The translations under genes and the position numbers were made by a program. Shown piece by piece: positions 1 to 34,900 of a stretch of 64,000 nucleotides of DNA. Under the pieces are notes generated by a model. The model was not told the origin of the DNA and ran no database searches. It saw only the letters and a program-made list of their open reading frames with translations. Origin of the DNA: Anastatus disparis (taxonomy: Eukaryota > Arthropoda > Insecta > Hymenoptera > Eupelmidae); the NCBI GenBank assembly GCA_017163975.1, contig JAFFSR010000220.1, positions 16,324,001-16,388,000 of the forward strand. Reading direction: 5' to 3'. Within the stretch, counting starts at the first letter, position 1. Each line of letters starts with the position of its first letter.

Positions 1-399
1 ATCTGATTTATTTTAATAACTTTGAAAATATCATATAAAAATTAATAATTTCTTATACTCTAAACAAATCTTTATTGTCTATCTGCACTTCTAATCTGTT
101 GCGTAGTTTTAAGAATTCGGTTTAAGAAAGAAAGGCAATAAATTTGCTATCCGCCAGAAGTCATAATTTACTTCTAAGTAGAAAAAATTATATAAAATAT
201 AAACATTATTCAATTTTTTATATCGAAAAAACGTTGTCCTTAAAGGGGCCCCGTTATGTTCATAGCCCAGGGCCCCACGGAACCTTGATCCGCCCCTAGG
301 CGCCCCGTATGCTAACACAATCTTATCTGGTCATTAAGCTGTTGGGTTCTTAATTGAACCATCTAGAGGACCACGTTCCTCCACAGACCACCGTATAGA
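1..399. other. AT-rich DNA, no gene seen
   Basis: Mostly AT-rich sequence with a GC-rich patch near 245-310. The open frames here are short, have no recognisable motif and are not supported as genes. The patch may belong to the rearranged LTR material that follows. Confidence 0.4.
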
Positions 400-960
400 C
401 GGCCGTCTTCCTCTCCACCACCGCATAAATTCGGTTAAGGGTGACATGTCCACCAACATATTATTTTATTATTCCTTATCAAGGGTGCAGACCACCCATT
501 TATTATATTTCTCATTAGCGTTTAAGGGAGGCGTGCACTTGTTTATTTACTGTATTAGCATAAACGCGTTAAGCGTGCCGTCCATTCATCTCTTCGATAC
601 ATTGTAAATTAATTATAGTATTTTCTATCTTTATTTGTTACAGCACCGAAGCTAATTGACGTGTCTATCGTTGTTATTAATAAATCAAATTATTTGGTTT
701 ATTCTTTCAATTAAAGATGGTTTTTGTTCGCTTTTTATTTTTTTTATACACGTCGTTGTAAATAGTATTCTTTAAGTCAATAAATCTTCGGTACTCCCTA
801 GCATAAAACTGATGTGTACACCTGGTCACTTTCCCGTCTTTTCCGCCGCCCGTCCTCTCCACCTCCTCCAGTCTGACCCTGGCTTCGCTGAAGCATCCGG
901 CAAACGAGGTTCAGACCCCCTTTGCATAGTCACTTAGTCTAAGTTAGCAATAAGGGTCTT
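400..960 (-). repeat. LTR fragment, 5' part of the 6006-7329 family
   Basis: On the minus strand, 960 down to 787 matches the 5' portion of the solo LTR (6040-6180), including the block ATGCTAGGGAGTACC. Further down, 520-410 carries two of the small GGGTGG...CACCC hairpins seen in that LTR at 6640-6880. The match is diverged but keeps its order. A short minus-strand frame starting near 1203 could be remnant internal coding sequence of the element, but it stops after about 50 codons. Confidence 0.6.
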
Positions 961-1439
961 AACCGTTACCATCTTTTGAATTTAATTGATTATCATCGTC
1001 GGCTTCTTCGCTTTGATTTTTACTCATTTTCATTTTTGTGTTATTTAAAGGGGGATCAGATAATCTTTTTTTTATTTGAATTTACAGTAGCAATATCTGT
1101 TTCAGTAAGGGGGTTATTATACATGACTTTATTGAAATTTTCAACTAGATTATTTAGCGAGTCTCCGATTGAAATTTCCATTTCCATTTGTTCTGAGGTA
1201 GCCATATTGGCTTCTCTATATCGCTTTTAACGCCTTACTTTTAAACAACTATTTTAAAGAAATTGAAGAAAACCGCTTCACGCGGGTTATTTGTATGTAT
1301 ATCACAATTAATTTCTTTTGAGTACAATCTTATTATTTCTCAATTACGATTTTATTTTTAACGTCTTTTATATAAAACACCGATTTTTCTCACAATTACA
1401 TGTTCTTCGCAGCAGTAGTCAACCTGAACGTTATCGCGT

Positions 1440-1828
1440 GTGTGTGTTCTAGGCAGCGTAGACTTACGCCTGTACGCTCACTTAACGTACCTCCAGTACT
1501 GCCCACATATGCACTGTAGTGTAGACCTGTGTGCTCACTTGGTCTACCCTCATGTGCAAGAGAATGAATGAGCCTTTGACTGTGGTGTGCCACTAGCCAA
1601 GACAGCCAGCTACCATCTGCCTCACCCTCTTTTAGCCTTGTGTGCTTACCACACCATAATCTACACAGCTTGGTTTCGGTTGCTTCTCGGCTCTTTATAT
1701 ACCTGAGCCTCGTTTTTCCTATTGCGCGAAACGACGTAAGCAGCGGCCGAGCTCGAAATTATCGTTCCGTAATAGCTTGGCCGCTAAGCGCGAGATTTGA
1801 ATTGTGCGAGAATACATACTCGTCACAC
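1440..1828 (+). repeat. LTR fragment, 3' part of the 6006-7329 family
   Basis: This stretch aligns by eye with 6928-7329. Shared blocks include TATGCACTGTAGTGT, AGACAGCCAGCTAC, a TATATA-type box (TCTTTATATACCTGAGCC here, CTCTTATATACTCGAGCC there) and the terminal part ending in ACTCGTC. It lies opposite in orientation to the 400-960 fragment, so the two are either separate insertions or a rearranged copy. Confidence 0.65.
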
Positions 1829-1834
1829 CGTTAA

Positions 1835-2645
1835 ATTAAAAAAATCGCTTTAAATCGGCTAATTTTGAATACAAAAATCTGCAACTTTCCAAAAATCTTC
1901 CTTACATGTTAAAGAACAAATCTATCGCAAAGTTCTTCGAGACTTGAAGTTCCTTCAATATTTTTTGTCACTAAAGTTAATTCATGTCAACAAATGCTCT
2001 CTATCACTTTATAACTAAATTGTTATAAAATTATTAATTTTATCACTTTTTATGATCTTATTGCTGGTGCTAGAGTATTCTCCGTATGTGTACTAAATTT
2101 CAGAACGATTCGATCATATTTTGCTAAAATAGAGCGATTTATGTTTTAAAAACTTATTAAAAATTACTTTTTGACAATTCAAAAAGTCAATTAATTTTAT
2201 TCTTCAAAAGTAAACATGTAGTAAAATAACTTTGCTTATAAAAAAGTTGTGTTTTTTTATTCTCTACATGCCAGTATTTTTTAAAAATCAATTTAACTTT
2301 TTATAATTAGCTGATTTAGTTGAACGTGGACAATATTTTTCCTCGCGTTTGAACGCTCGGCGAGTTATTTGATCCGGGGGGTCTATCCATGCATAAGTTT
2401 TCATAAATACTCAAATTCTTTATAAATATCATTATACAATTTTATAGCACTGCATGATTTAAATCCGCGCTTAAATCTCGCTTGATCAGGGTTTATAAAA
2501 GTTTATTTTTACACTGTGCAATAATAAATATAATACTGAATTTACTTAAATCACGCATCTATTATAAGCGATAATTTTGTATCTGGATTATTTTTAAGAG
2601 TTTATTCATCGATAATAATAATAAGGTGTAAATTATTGCAATTCT
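1835..2645. other. AT-rich spacer, nothing recognised
   Basis: I see no coding region, hairpin or repeat match in this interval. Confidence 0.4.
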
Positions 2646-2649
2646 TTTC

Positions 2650-3113
2650 TATCTTTGGGGTTTATCCACCTACAGTGTATTTGGCCTAGTAAGTAACACC
2701 TCTACCACCTTTGTGTTCCGATGTTTTCGCGTTCGAAACCATACCTGAATTTCCCTAACTTCGGTAGGTGTGTGCTCTATCGTGCAGGCCTACTTAAGCG
2801 GGGAGTATCGCTCATACTCATCCTTCTTAGTGCATCTGGAACTCAAACACCTACCCGGTAGAAAGTTTCGGCTCAACTATAATAGTGGGGCAGTCGCGTT
2901 CTGCCTTACCGACTCTCGAGTGATTTTTGTAGGTTTTCGTTAAAACTGAAAAAAGTCTCTCGGGGATGGTCCACCGCGGTGTCAGTAAGTTTGGGATATC
3001 CTCCACTTTCAATATTTGAATTAGAAAATGAAGAAAAAGTCCCGACCTCACTGGGACTCGAACCCTGGTCTGCGTGAGAGTTGGATGCTCTAGCCCCTGA
3101 GACACCGCGGTTC
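2650..3113 (-). mobile_element. tRNA-derived SINE, copy A
   Basis: Read on the minus strand, this starts with a tRNA-like head (A-box-like TCTCAGGGGCTAGAGC and B-box-like GGTTCGAGTCC). A body follows, and the copy ends in a CTGTAGGTGGATAAACCCC plus AAAGATAG tail. Two further copies occur at 18550-19328 (+) and 38775-39367 (-). The head suggests an internal RNA polymerase III promoter. It is a retroposon relic, not a tRNA gene, because the body runs on for about 390 bases. Confidence 0.8.
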
Positions 3114-3586
3114 TTTTGCAACTCTTTTATATCGATATTTTTCTAATTAAATAACAGTTATAAGCGTATAAAATACGAGTAAAATTAAAGTTAATATCAG
3201 TGTAACATGTGAAGCGAAGAGGTAGTCATTTTATCGCTCTAAGACGCTGTTGCGTCTGTGATTCCCCTAATAATTATATAAACGCAACTTCTAATACAAC
3301 GCATAAGTTACCTACTTCAATATTATTTCATGTTTGAAGCATATTTTTTTTAATTATAGTTTTATCTTTTTTTTTATTTATTATTCACGGAGTACTTAGA
3401 TTTGGCTTTTTTGTAATTTTCGCTTTTCTATTTCCATTTATTATTTGTGGGGTGTTTAGTTTTACTGATATATAGCATTTGTTTTTTTAATGAATTATCA
3501 TTCGTGGAATGCATTGCCTTTGTTTGTTATTGAATTTTGAGTGCATGGATGTAGTACGGCGTATTTAAATCACTCGAGCTATAAAA

Positions 3587-3714
3587 TAGTATACGATACT
3601 TGCGACTTAAATTCATTTATTATTACACGGCGTTCAGCATCCTCGCTACGTTCGGACACTAACTTAGCCATGAAATAATAGGCGATTTAAGTTGCCCGTA
3701 TCGTAATATACTAT
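3587..3714. repeat. AGTATAT-ended hairpin element (a)
   Basis: The arms AGTATACGATACTTGCGACT and the complement of AGTTGCCCGTATCGTAATAT pair across a roughly 130-base unit. The centre contains CCTCGCTACGTTCGGA. It has no coding content. It is one of a scattered set of hairpins with similar ends but unrelated stems. Confidence 0.6.
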
Positions 3715-3760
3715 AATATCAAACATAACTAATGTGAAGATAATGATAATGGAGATAATA

Positions 3761-4023
3761 CACGGAGAGAACATATCAGGAATACTTCCTTGCGCCCTTT
3801 ACTTTTAAAGTTCCGTACGCACGTTTTTGGAAATATGCCTTGTACACAAGCATCCATTCCATAAGCCATCGGGAAAAAGTCCGAACGCTTATGGAGCATA
3901 CGGACTTTTTCCCGATGGCTTATGGAATGGTTGCTTGTACACAAGGCATATTTCCAATAACGTGCGTACGGAACTTTAGCAGTAGAGGGCGCAAGGAAGT
4001 ATTCCTGATTTGTTTTCTCCGTG
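3761..4023. mobile_element. Palindromic MITE with CACGGAG ends, copy 1
   Basis: Almost the whole 263 bases is one inverted repeat, starting CACGGAGAGAAC and ending TTCTCCGTG. It is flanked by TA on both sides, as expected for a Tc1/mariner-type target duplication. The apparent open frames on both strands are products of the palindrome. Confidence 0.8.
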
Positions 4024-4038
4024 TATATTTTATTCCCA

Positions 4039-4300
4039 CACGGAGCGAACAAATCGGAAATACTTCTTGCGCCCTCTACTGCTAAAATTCCGTACGCACG
4101 TTTTTGGAAATATGCCTTGTGTACAAGCAACGATTCCATAAGCCGTCGGGTGAAAGTCCGAACGCTTATAGAGCATACGGACTTTTTCCCGATGGCTTAT
4201 GGAATCGTTGCTTGTACACAAGGCATATTTCCAAAAACGTGCGTACGGAACTTTAGCAGTAGAGGGCGCAAGAAAGTATTCCCGATTTGTTCTCTCCGTG
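4039..4300. mobile_element. Palindromic MITE with CACGGAG ends, copy 2
   Basis: A second near-full-length palindrome of the same family as 3761-4023, only 15 bases downstream and highly similar to it. Its flanks are CA on both sides rather than TA. Arm segments such as GTGCGTACGGAACTTTAGCA are shared with copy 1. Confidence 0.78.
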
Positions 4301-4639
4301 CATCTCAACAGAAATAGCTACACTATAAAAAAATTTCCGGAATATTACATCACCGATTAATCATCAGGACCTACGCTAAGTGCGATCTTAAATACACATT
4401 CAAACCGATAAATTACATGATCCATAGTCAGACAATGTTATGGAACTTATTCTAACCTGAATTCGAAATAATTTAATAAACAATATTTGTTTAATGTTTA
4501 TTACTTATGACACTATTGACTTTGAAAAAATTTTTCAATAATTTTATATTTAACATCAGTAAATAATGATAAAATATGTCTTATAGAGAAATATTCATTT
4601 CTCCTGTTAATTTAAAAACTTATGAAATTGAATAAAGTG

Positions 4640-5130
4640 TTGAATTTTTTTTTAAATAGACAGGCCCACCAAAAAAAAAAATTGTCGGTTCTGGGATGGA
4701 GACTATACTTTTTTTTTGTATTTTTACCACTGAATCCGAATCCGGCGTCAAAAGTAGGGGATTGGCCGCATATTTTGAACATAACCTCAAAATTGTCAGA
4801 AAACCGTGTTTCTGTGGAAAAACATGAGAAGAAAAAATGAAAATTGTTTCTAGCACACCAAAAACACTTTATTTTTATGCATTTTGGCCTACTTAATCCG
4901 AATTTGTTATGGAAAAAGAGAATCGATCGCCTAATTTTGAACATAACCTCAAAAACCGGTTTAGAAAGCAGTGTTTCTGTGGAAAAACGTGAGAAGCACA
5001 AAACACATTGTTTCCAGCACATCAAAAACTCTTTATTTTTATATATTTTTGCCTATTGAATCTAAATTTATTATGGAAAAAGAGATTTGACCAACTAATT
5101 TTGAAGATTACCTAAAAAAACTACTCAAAA
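4640..5130 (-). repeat. Roughly 155-base tandem repeats, tail of the left zinc-finger repeat copy
   Basis: On the minus strand, about three units of roughly 155 bases follow one another. Each holds AAAAATAAAG, TTTTTCCACAGAAACAC, GAGGTTATGTTCAAAAT and a CCATAACAAATTCGGATT-like block. The same array occurs inverted at 9150-9590, where it also follows the zinc-finger repeat gene. It may be the 3' end of that mobile unit. Confidence 0.7.
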
Positions 5131-6005
5131 GTCAATTTGTAATAATCGACTTATGCTTGTGTATATGCTTGTCTTCAAACGACCTATGCAAAGGATTCCT
5201 ACGCCACATTTTCTTATTAGATTGTACTTCTCTTTTTAGCATCCAGTAATAGTGCGCCATCATGTTCACGCTATATTTTCCTTGCTATCTACATTCAAAT
5301 TCCTTCATATCCTGATGAAATCTTTCACCATCCTCTTCACTGTAGTCACCTAGGACTGGTAGAAATTCATCACTGTGCGAATCGAGAAAGTGGAATTTCA
5401 AATTCATTAAGTAACCTAATTTTTTGTAATTTTGTGTCATAGTTTCTACGATGCTCTTGTAGTTCTCATCTTTATTGTTACCAAGAAATTTTGTTGCAAC
5501 ATCTTTAAAACTCAACCAGGCTGCCTTCTCGGTATCATTAATACTTTTGACAAATTCTTCGTCCCTGAACATTTTGCGAATTTGAGATCCATCAAAGATA
5601 CCTTCCTTCAATTTAACCAGAGTTATATTCGTAAAGATAATTTCTAAGTATTTGAAGCATCGCCCTTCTTTATCGAGAGCTTTAACAAATTATGTCATCA
5701 GCCTTAATTTAATATATAAAGGCGGTAAAAGGATTTTGCCAGGATCGACAAGAGGACAATTGATGACATTGCTGGAACCTGGAGTAAGCGATGGTCTCGC
5801 TGGCCACACTTTTGTATTACAGTGTTTTGCTCTATCTCGACTGTCAAACATGCATAAATAGCATGAGTACTTGGTAAAGCTTGATTGTTGACCTAGTATC
5901 ATGGATAATATTTTCAGGTCTCCGCAAATTAACCATTTATGCTCACTATACTTTATTTTATTTAAAACCTTTTCGATGTTACAGTATTCTTCCTTGAGTA
6001 CAGTT

Positions 6006-7329
6006 TGTAACGTTTTTCCCTTTCGGGAGGGGGAAATACGTGTAATCTCCTGTTGCCGAACGCTTCAGTGAGTAACCAGGGTAAGATCGGTAGGAGTGGG
6101 AAGGATTGGACGGCAAAAGATGAAGGAAAGTAACCGGGTTGAACACGTTTGGTTATGCTAGGGAGTACCTTAGCTTTATTGTACTCAATTAACTCATTTA
6201 CAACAACGATTACAATAATAAAATAATAATGAATTGTTAATCAAAACTAAACCTACTATTCTATATAATACAAGTAAACTAACCTAACCTTAAATGAAAA
6301 AATAATTTACAAAAGCAATTAGATTTTTATAAATCTCGGCCACTTGACGGCTATTTAATAAAAGAATAATCAATTAATAAATCTTTGAATGAATCTAAAT
6401 AATACTTTATATTTAACTACGAGATTCTTTCGGCCTGGACTGTCTAATGTGTACCGGTAGCTATTACCTGCAACAATGTGCAAAAAGAAGAAACAAAAGA
6501 TTATTAGCCAAATAATTATAATACTAATAGGCAAACGGCACCTAGTATCACAATAATTAACACTACGCCAGTAATGGGTAGACGGCACCTTTGATTATCT
6601 AAATTACTAATCTCTATGGGCGCGCGGAGCCCTTAAGTGATGTAAAGACAATGGGTGGCCAACACCCTTAACTTATTCTAAAATCTAATATCTACGCGGC
6701 GATCGGACGGAGTCCTTTAACAAACATAAAATGCAATGGGTGGATGACACCCTTAATTTATTCTATTATTCGCGTAAACGCGGACGCGACAGCTGTGGGT
6801 GGACAGTACCCTTAATTAAGCTAGTTGCGATATGTGAAATAGAATATCAGATTTTGGGTGGACGTCACCCTTAAATTCAACAGCGCGAAGGTCGGTATTG
6901 CGGCGGTAAAAAGGTTGTGAATGTATGCTCTAGGTAGCATAAATTTACGCCTGTGTGCTCACTTGACGTATCTCTAATACTGTCAGGATATGCACTGTAG
7001 TGTGCGCACTTGGTCTACCCTCATCTGCAAAAGAGAGAAGCTCTGCCTTAGCTGTGGTGCTCCACAAGCAAAGACAGCCAGCTACTATCTGTCTTCCTCT
7101 CTCTTAGCCTTGTATGTTCATTTAGGTAAAGAGAGAGGGGAGACCGTAGTCTACACTGCTCTAGCTTGGCTAGCTACTCGGCCTCTTATATACTCGAGCC
7201 TCATTTTTCTCGTTGCGTGCAACGACGTTCGGGGTTGCCAACTAGCGGCTGAGCTCAGAACTGTTGCTCTCTAGTAGCTTGGCCGTTAGACGGGAGATTC
7301 GAATTGCGCGAGTATGCATACTCGTCGCA
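6006..7329 (+). mobile_element. Solo LTR inside the zinc-finger repeat gene
   Basis: The insert begins TGTAACG and ends GTCGCA, so it has TG...CA termini. It is flanked by AGTT on both sides (6002-6005 and 7330-7333). Removing it plus one AGTT joins the broken gene across a conserved His-Ser-Thr / Val-Leu-Lys-Glu boundary. A TATATA box lies near 7192, about 140 bases before the end. No internal coding region remains, so this is what recombination between two LTRs leaves. At 1324 bases the LTR is long. Confidence 0.85.
6640..6885 (+). repeat. Four GGGTGG...CACCCTTAA mini-hairpins in the LTR
   Basis: GGGTGGCCAACACCCTTAA, GGGTGGATGACACCCTTAA, GGGTGGACAGTACCCTTAA and GGGTGGACGTCACCCTTAA occur at intervals of roughly 60-85 bases. 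Each is a five-base stem with a variable loop followed by TTAA. Two more lie inverted at 410-520. Their position upstream of the TATA box would suit binding sites in a U3 region, which is inference. Confidence 0.65.
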
Positions 7330-8404
7330 AGTTGAATGAGCCGACGGTAACGGAGCATACTTGTTGGCATTGTGAAGAAGAACTGCTTCCAAGCTTCGCT
7401 TGAATGAATCGATGAATAACCTTCACTCTTTTGGCTCGTATAAATTTGGTTTAAACTCATTAATAAGACCTCGTACATCGGTGCAATACACTAGATCAGA
7501 TTTGCTAGTGAAGTATGATCGAAACGCTTCTTCTCGCTTTCGATAAAATGTAACGTTTACGTCCTTTTCTAATACATTGAAAGACTTAATTCAGCTTAAT
7601 TCAGCTGCATCTTTTGCTAATCCAGCATTCCTAAACATATCATTATGTTGAACTTGAGAGATCTTTTTTTGGCTTTTCTCTTAACCAATGGGGACATATT
7701 CCTCATTACTGTCCGAAGACAGTTCTTCTTTACTTTCGACGGATTCACTTTCTGCTTTCATCAACGATTCATTTTTTTCAGTATCGTCGTCTATATGGTC
7801 GTTAAGATTTTCTACGTCTTCTTCTGTACCACAATCAACTAGCATACTATCCATTCCTTGTATAAAGCTGTCTCGTGAAGTCTCGTCTATCAAACTTTCG
7901 ACTATTTGGTTCTGCGGACGAACGACACTAGAAACTGTATCAGTCACTTTTACCTAACGGTTTTTTTTCAAATAGCTGGTTTCTGAAACTTTATTTTATT
8001 TTTATCTCCAGTTTTATCGAATTTATGTAACATTTTGCAAAAAATATATTCTTGGTCATACAGACTATAAAAATAACTTGAAATAACAGTAGGCTGAAGA
8101 CAAATCTGACGATTGCTATATCTTGAAAAGAAGAAAACTGGGAGTATTCGAATTTCACCCATTTGTAGTGTTATCTCGTGCACATTATTTCCCTCACTGA
8201 GTAACTTATACTTTTACTAACTGGATTTTATTAACGTGAGAATGATGCCGTAGTGTGTCCGACAACGAGTTGACATTGTCCTCGTCAAAGTTGGAACGCC
8301 CTCGTACTTAGGCCTGAAGAGGTACGAGGGTTATCACCCTTAGGACGGCTGACTCACCTGTGTTCGGAACAGGAATTCTAGCGTACGGGTTTTTCAATAA
8401 ATCT

Positions 8405-9204
8405 ATGGGTACTAAAACTAATTTTAATAATATTGAGATTGCTTCGGGATCTCGCGAACAAGTTGATCACGACCGCGTAGGTGATTTCGATAGTTACTGC
8501 TATATTTGTACGGAATATGTGTAAAAAAAACATAAGAAGCATGTAACTGAAAGAATAAGAGATTTATTTAAAGTAAGCATAAAGTCAAAATTTCTCAGCA
8601 AAATTCAACCTGCGTTCCGTATATTATATGTGCTAAGTGTTGCAAAATGTTACATAAATTCAATAAAACTGGAGATAAAAGTAAAATAAAGCTTCTATTT
8701 GGAAAAAAATCATTAGGTAAAAGTGACTGCTACACTTGCATGATAAATGTAACTGGGGTAAATAAAGTGCGACCAAATAAAATATTGTATGCGACAGTTT
8801 CTAGTGTCGTTCGTACGCAGAAGCAAATAGTCGAAAGTTTGATAGACGAGGCTTCATGAGACAGCTTTATACAAAGAATGGATAGTATGCTAATTGATTG
8901 TGGTACAGAAGAAGACGTAGAAAATCTTAACGACCATATAGACGACGATACTGAAAAAAATGAATCTTTGATGAAAGCAGAAAGTGAATCCGTCGGAAGT
9001 GCAGAAGAACTGTCTTCGGACAGTGATGAGGAATATGTTCCCATTGGTAAAGAGAAAAGCCAAAAAAAGATATTTCAAGCTCAACCTAATGACATGTTTA
9101 GGAATGCTGGTTTAGCAAAAGATGCAGCTGAATTATCTTCAAAATTAGTCAGTCAAATCTCTTTTTCCATAACAAATTTAGATTCAACAGGTCAAAATAC
9201 ATAA
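8405..9204 (+). pseudogene. Broken zinc-finger repeat gene, right copy (N-terminal half only)
   Basis: From an ATG at 8405 the frame reads to CYICTEYV, then a stop at 8522. The match continues as KKHKKHVTERIRDLFKVS, shifts frame, and resumes as ICAKCCKMLHKFNKTGDK and DCYTCMINVTGVNKVRP, so three CxxC pairs are visible. After another stop it reads as an acidic stretch with DCGTEEDVENLNDHIDDD. It then runs straight into the 155-base tandem repeats, so the C-terminal half found in the left copy is deleted. It lies head to head with the left copy, about 200 bases away. It cannot make a full protein. Confidence 0.65.
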
Positions 9205-9590
9205 AAATAAAGCGTTTTTGATGTGCTAGAAACAATGCGTTTTGTTCTGATCACGTTTTTCCACAGAAAAACTGCTTTCTGAACAATTTTTTGAGGTTAT
9301 GTTTAAAATTAGGCGGTCGACTCTCTTTTTCCATAACAAATTCGGATTCAGCAGGCCAAAATGCATAAAAATAAAGTGTTTTTGGTGTGCTGGAAACTAT
9401 TTTCATTTTTTCTTCTTATGTTTTTCCACAGAAACACGGTTTTTTGACAGTTTTTTGAGGTTATGTTCAAAATATGCGGCCAAACCCCTACTTTTTATGC
9501 CGGATTCGGATTCAGCGGGAAAAAAAACAAAAGAAAAGTATAGTCTCCATCCCAGAACCGACAAATTTTTTTTTTATTAATATTAGACCA
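9150..9590 (+). repeat. Roughly 155-base tandem repeats, tail of the right copy
   Basis: This is the inverted counterpart of 4640-5130, ending in TATAGTCTCCATCCCAGAAC just before a poly-T run. The left copy begins with the complement of that block. The two arrays therefore bound a 5-kb segment as inverted repeats. Confidence 0.7.
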
Positions 9591-9611
9591 TTGTTGAGGT
9601 AGGAATGAAGT

Positions 9612-9772
9612 AAAATATGCAATTCGGGAGTAAAGTCTGACATCTCCTTCGGGAATTTACTCTCCTCGCTTCGGTTTGCTTTGCTTGCTCGGGTCGGAAA
9701 CTTCCCCTTGGGAGAAAAATGGGATTTTAGTCCCGATTTGCATAATGTACTATTATTGATAAAATATTTATA
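9612..9772. repeat. Hairpin element (b), imperfect
   Basis: TGCAATTCGGGAGTAAAGTC pairs loosely with ATTTTAGTCCCGATTTGCA. The centre carries CTCGCTTCGGTTTGCTTTGC and CTTGCTCGGG. The ends contain AATATGC and ATAATGTACTATT, close to the ends of the other hairpins. Confidence 0.45.
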
Positions 9773-9839
9773 TAATTGAAAAATTGAATTGTTAATGCTC
9801 GTAAAAGATAAAGTTGATAAATAGATGAACACCAACTAC

Positions 9840-10690
9840 TTGGAATACGAGCTAGGTGGAATTTTAATTTTTTCTTTTGTCAGAATAACGTTTCGGACAT
9901 TTGAATTGTGTTATTTATCTAAATGACCAAAAGAGGCAAATCACAGAATTGAAATTTTACATTTAAAAATTGATGCTGCACAATGTTGTACATCATACAA
10001 TCAGATAATTAAAATAATACTTTAGTTTAAATAATCTTCTATAAAATCATAAATTTAAATGTTGCTTCAAACATGTATTAGCATCGCAGGAGCGGTGAGT
10101 AAGCAACTTATATGTATTGTATTAGCAATCGCGTATAGTGATTACAGGAATCACAGAGTAAACTTATATTGGAGTGCCGAACTAACTATACCTCTTCGCT
10201 TCTAAGTTAAAATTAAAGCAGTAGAAGCTGAGCTATAAATTGTCAAAGTTTTAAAAAATCGGGTTTTTTTAAACTTTACGATTTTTTTGCGCCGATTCAC
10301 TGCATTTTAGTAAAACATTGATAAAAACTTTTTTTGCTCAAAATGAATTTGAAAAATTCTGTGCAGAATCAATCTTGACAGCACTATAATAGTCCGTTAA
10401 AGCTAACTAAAAAAAATAATAAATATTAACGAAATAAAAATATCTAAATTTAAGATTTTGAAAACTCAGCTTCAACCTATTTTAACGACGTGCGCGATTC
10501 TTGCTTTTTCGAGCTTACTTTGCATTTGAGGGTGGGTGGGTACGTTAGAGGCGGGTGCGAAGTAGTCAGAAGGAAAATATTTCTTAGTTACAAAATGTAA
10601 AATAATCACATTTATTTTTTAATTATATATTTTTTTTTTAATATTGAATAATTTATTTATTTTTCCATGTGTTCATTAAACAGAATCACC
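9840..10690. other. Upstream region of gene 1
   Basis: AT-rich sequence with no recognised coding region. I found no convincing TATA or initiator. An acceptor-like ATTAAACAG lies about 40 bases before the gene 1 ATG, so a 5' untranslated intron is possible and the promoter could lie anywhere upstream. Confidence 0.3.
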
Positions 10691-10721
10691 TTAAATTATT
10701 GGATTAAGGTAAAGTTTTAAA

Positions 10722-34174
<23,453 letters not shown>

Positions 34175-34300
34175 ATAGAAATTTTCTATTAGAAATTTAT
34201 AATGTGTTATACGATAATTTGAAATAATTGTAATTTATGCGACTTTTCTCCAATTTTTTAATATATGGCATATATTTTATAGAAAACCACATAGAAGGAT

Positions 34301-34316
34301 AATAAAAAAGAATAAA
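34301..34316 (+). terminator. Poly(A) signal of gene 1
   Basis: Two AATAAA hexamers lie about 130 bases after the gene 1 stop, followed by ACTAGAATTATTTT. The same arrangement follows gene 2. Confidence 0.6.
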
Positions 34317-34659
34317 AAAAACTAGAATTATTTTATCTTATCCTTTGATTTTTAATTTATATAAAAATTTGTATCAAGTCCAAATAGAATTTATTACATA
34401 CAAAATTATTTTTTAAAAGCTTGTTTTATAAAGACAGTAGCAAATAACTTGTATACAAATTTCAGAGCAAATCTATCGAGTACACTGAAAAAAAAACCCG
34501 AAGCCAGCGCTGCGAAGTTAATCTGAGCGGTTGCATGCGAACAACATTTGAAGCGAGTGATTACAGAAAATCGTAATGTATGAATGCGTAACCATGTCGC
34601 TGTAAATAATTACGACTTTCTTTGTAAACGATTACGCTAATCCGAGCAGAGCGCCACAA

Positions 34660-34900
34660 CTGTGTTGCGAGCACGCTTGCTCCGACTCTCCGGCATCGCG
34701 CGTGCAGAAAGCCGAAACCAAGCACTGCGGCAGAGCTGCGAGCTTGCTTGCTCCGACTCTCCGGCATCGCGCGTGCAGAAAGCCGAGACCAAGCACAGCG
34801 GCAGAGCTGCGAGCACGCTCTCTTTGATTTTGCGGCATTTCTCATGCAGAAAGCCGAGACCAAGGGTAACGACAGAGTTACAGGCTCGCTCACTTTGAAT
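34660..34900. repeat. Short tandem repeat in the inverted repeat arm
   Basis: Three to four diverged units of about 75 bases contain GCAGAAAGCCGA, CCAAGC and GCGGCAGAGCTGCGAGC. The complementary array is at 38225-38450. Repeats near the ends of a DNA transposon often serve as transposase binding sites; here that is inference. Confidence 0.65.

Larger units (their letters stand above)
5210..8200 (-). pseudogene. Broken zinc-finger repeat gene, left copy
   Basis: Minus-strand coding relics run 8200-7334 and continue at 6001-5210, split by a solo LTR. I recognise the product as a protein present in many diverged copies in arthropod genomes, but its function is unknown to me. Visible pieces are MLHKFDKTGDKNKIKF, an acidic linker with DCGTEEDVENLNDHIDDD, LLHNANKYAPLPSAHST, then LGQQSSFTKYSCYLC with a CxxC pair, LLPPLYIKLRLMT, and near the end DYSEEDGERFHQDMKEFE. 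Several in-frame stops and frameshifts are present, for example between the LRLMT and FVKALDKEG parts and right after the FECR part. The copy number and the inverted partner at 8405-9204 suggest it was carried by a transposon, possibly as its transposase. That role is inference. Confidence 0.65.

Noticed and set aside
3729..4317. Several 80-136-residue frames on both strands
   Set aside because: All come from the two palindromic MITEs, so similar peptides appear on both strands.
7391..7403. CAAGCTTCGCTTG, whose complement holds a GCGAAGC mini-hairpin
   Set aside because: It falls within the coding relic of the zinc-finger repeat gene and has no long stem or AGTATATT ends, so it is probably chance. 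It is a caution for the hairpin-tip finding.
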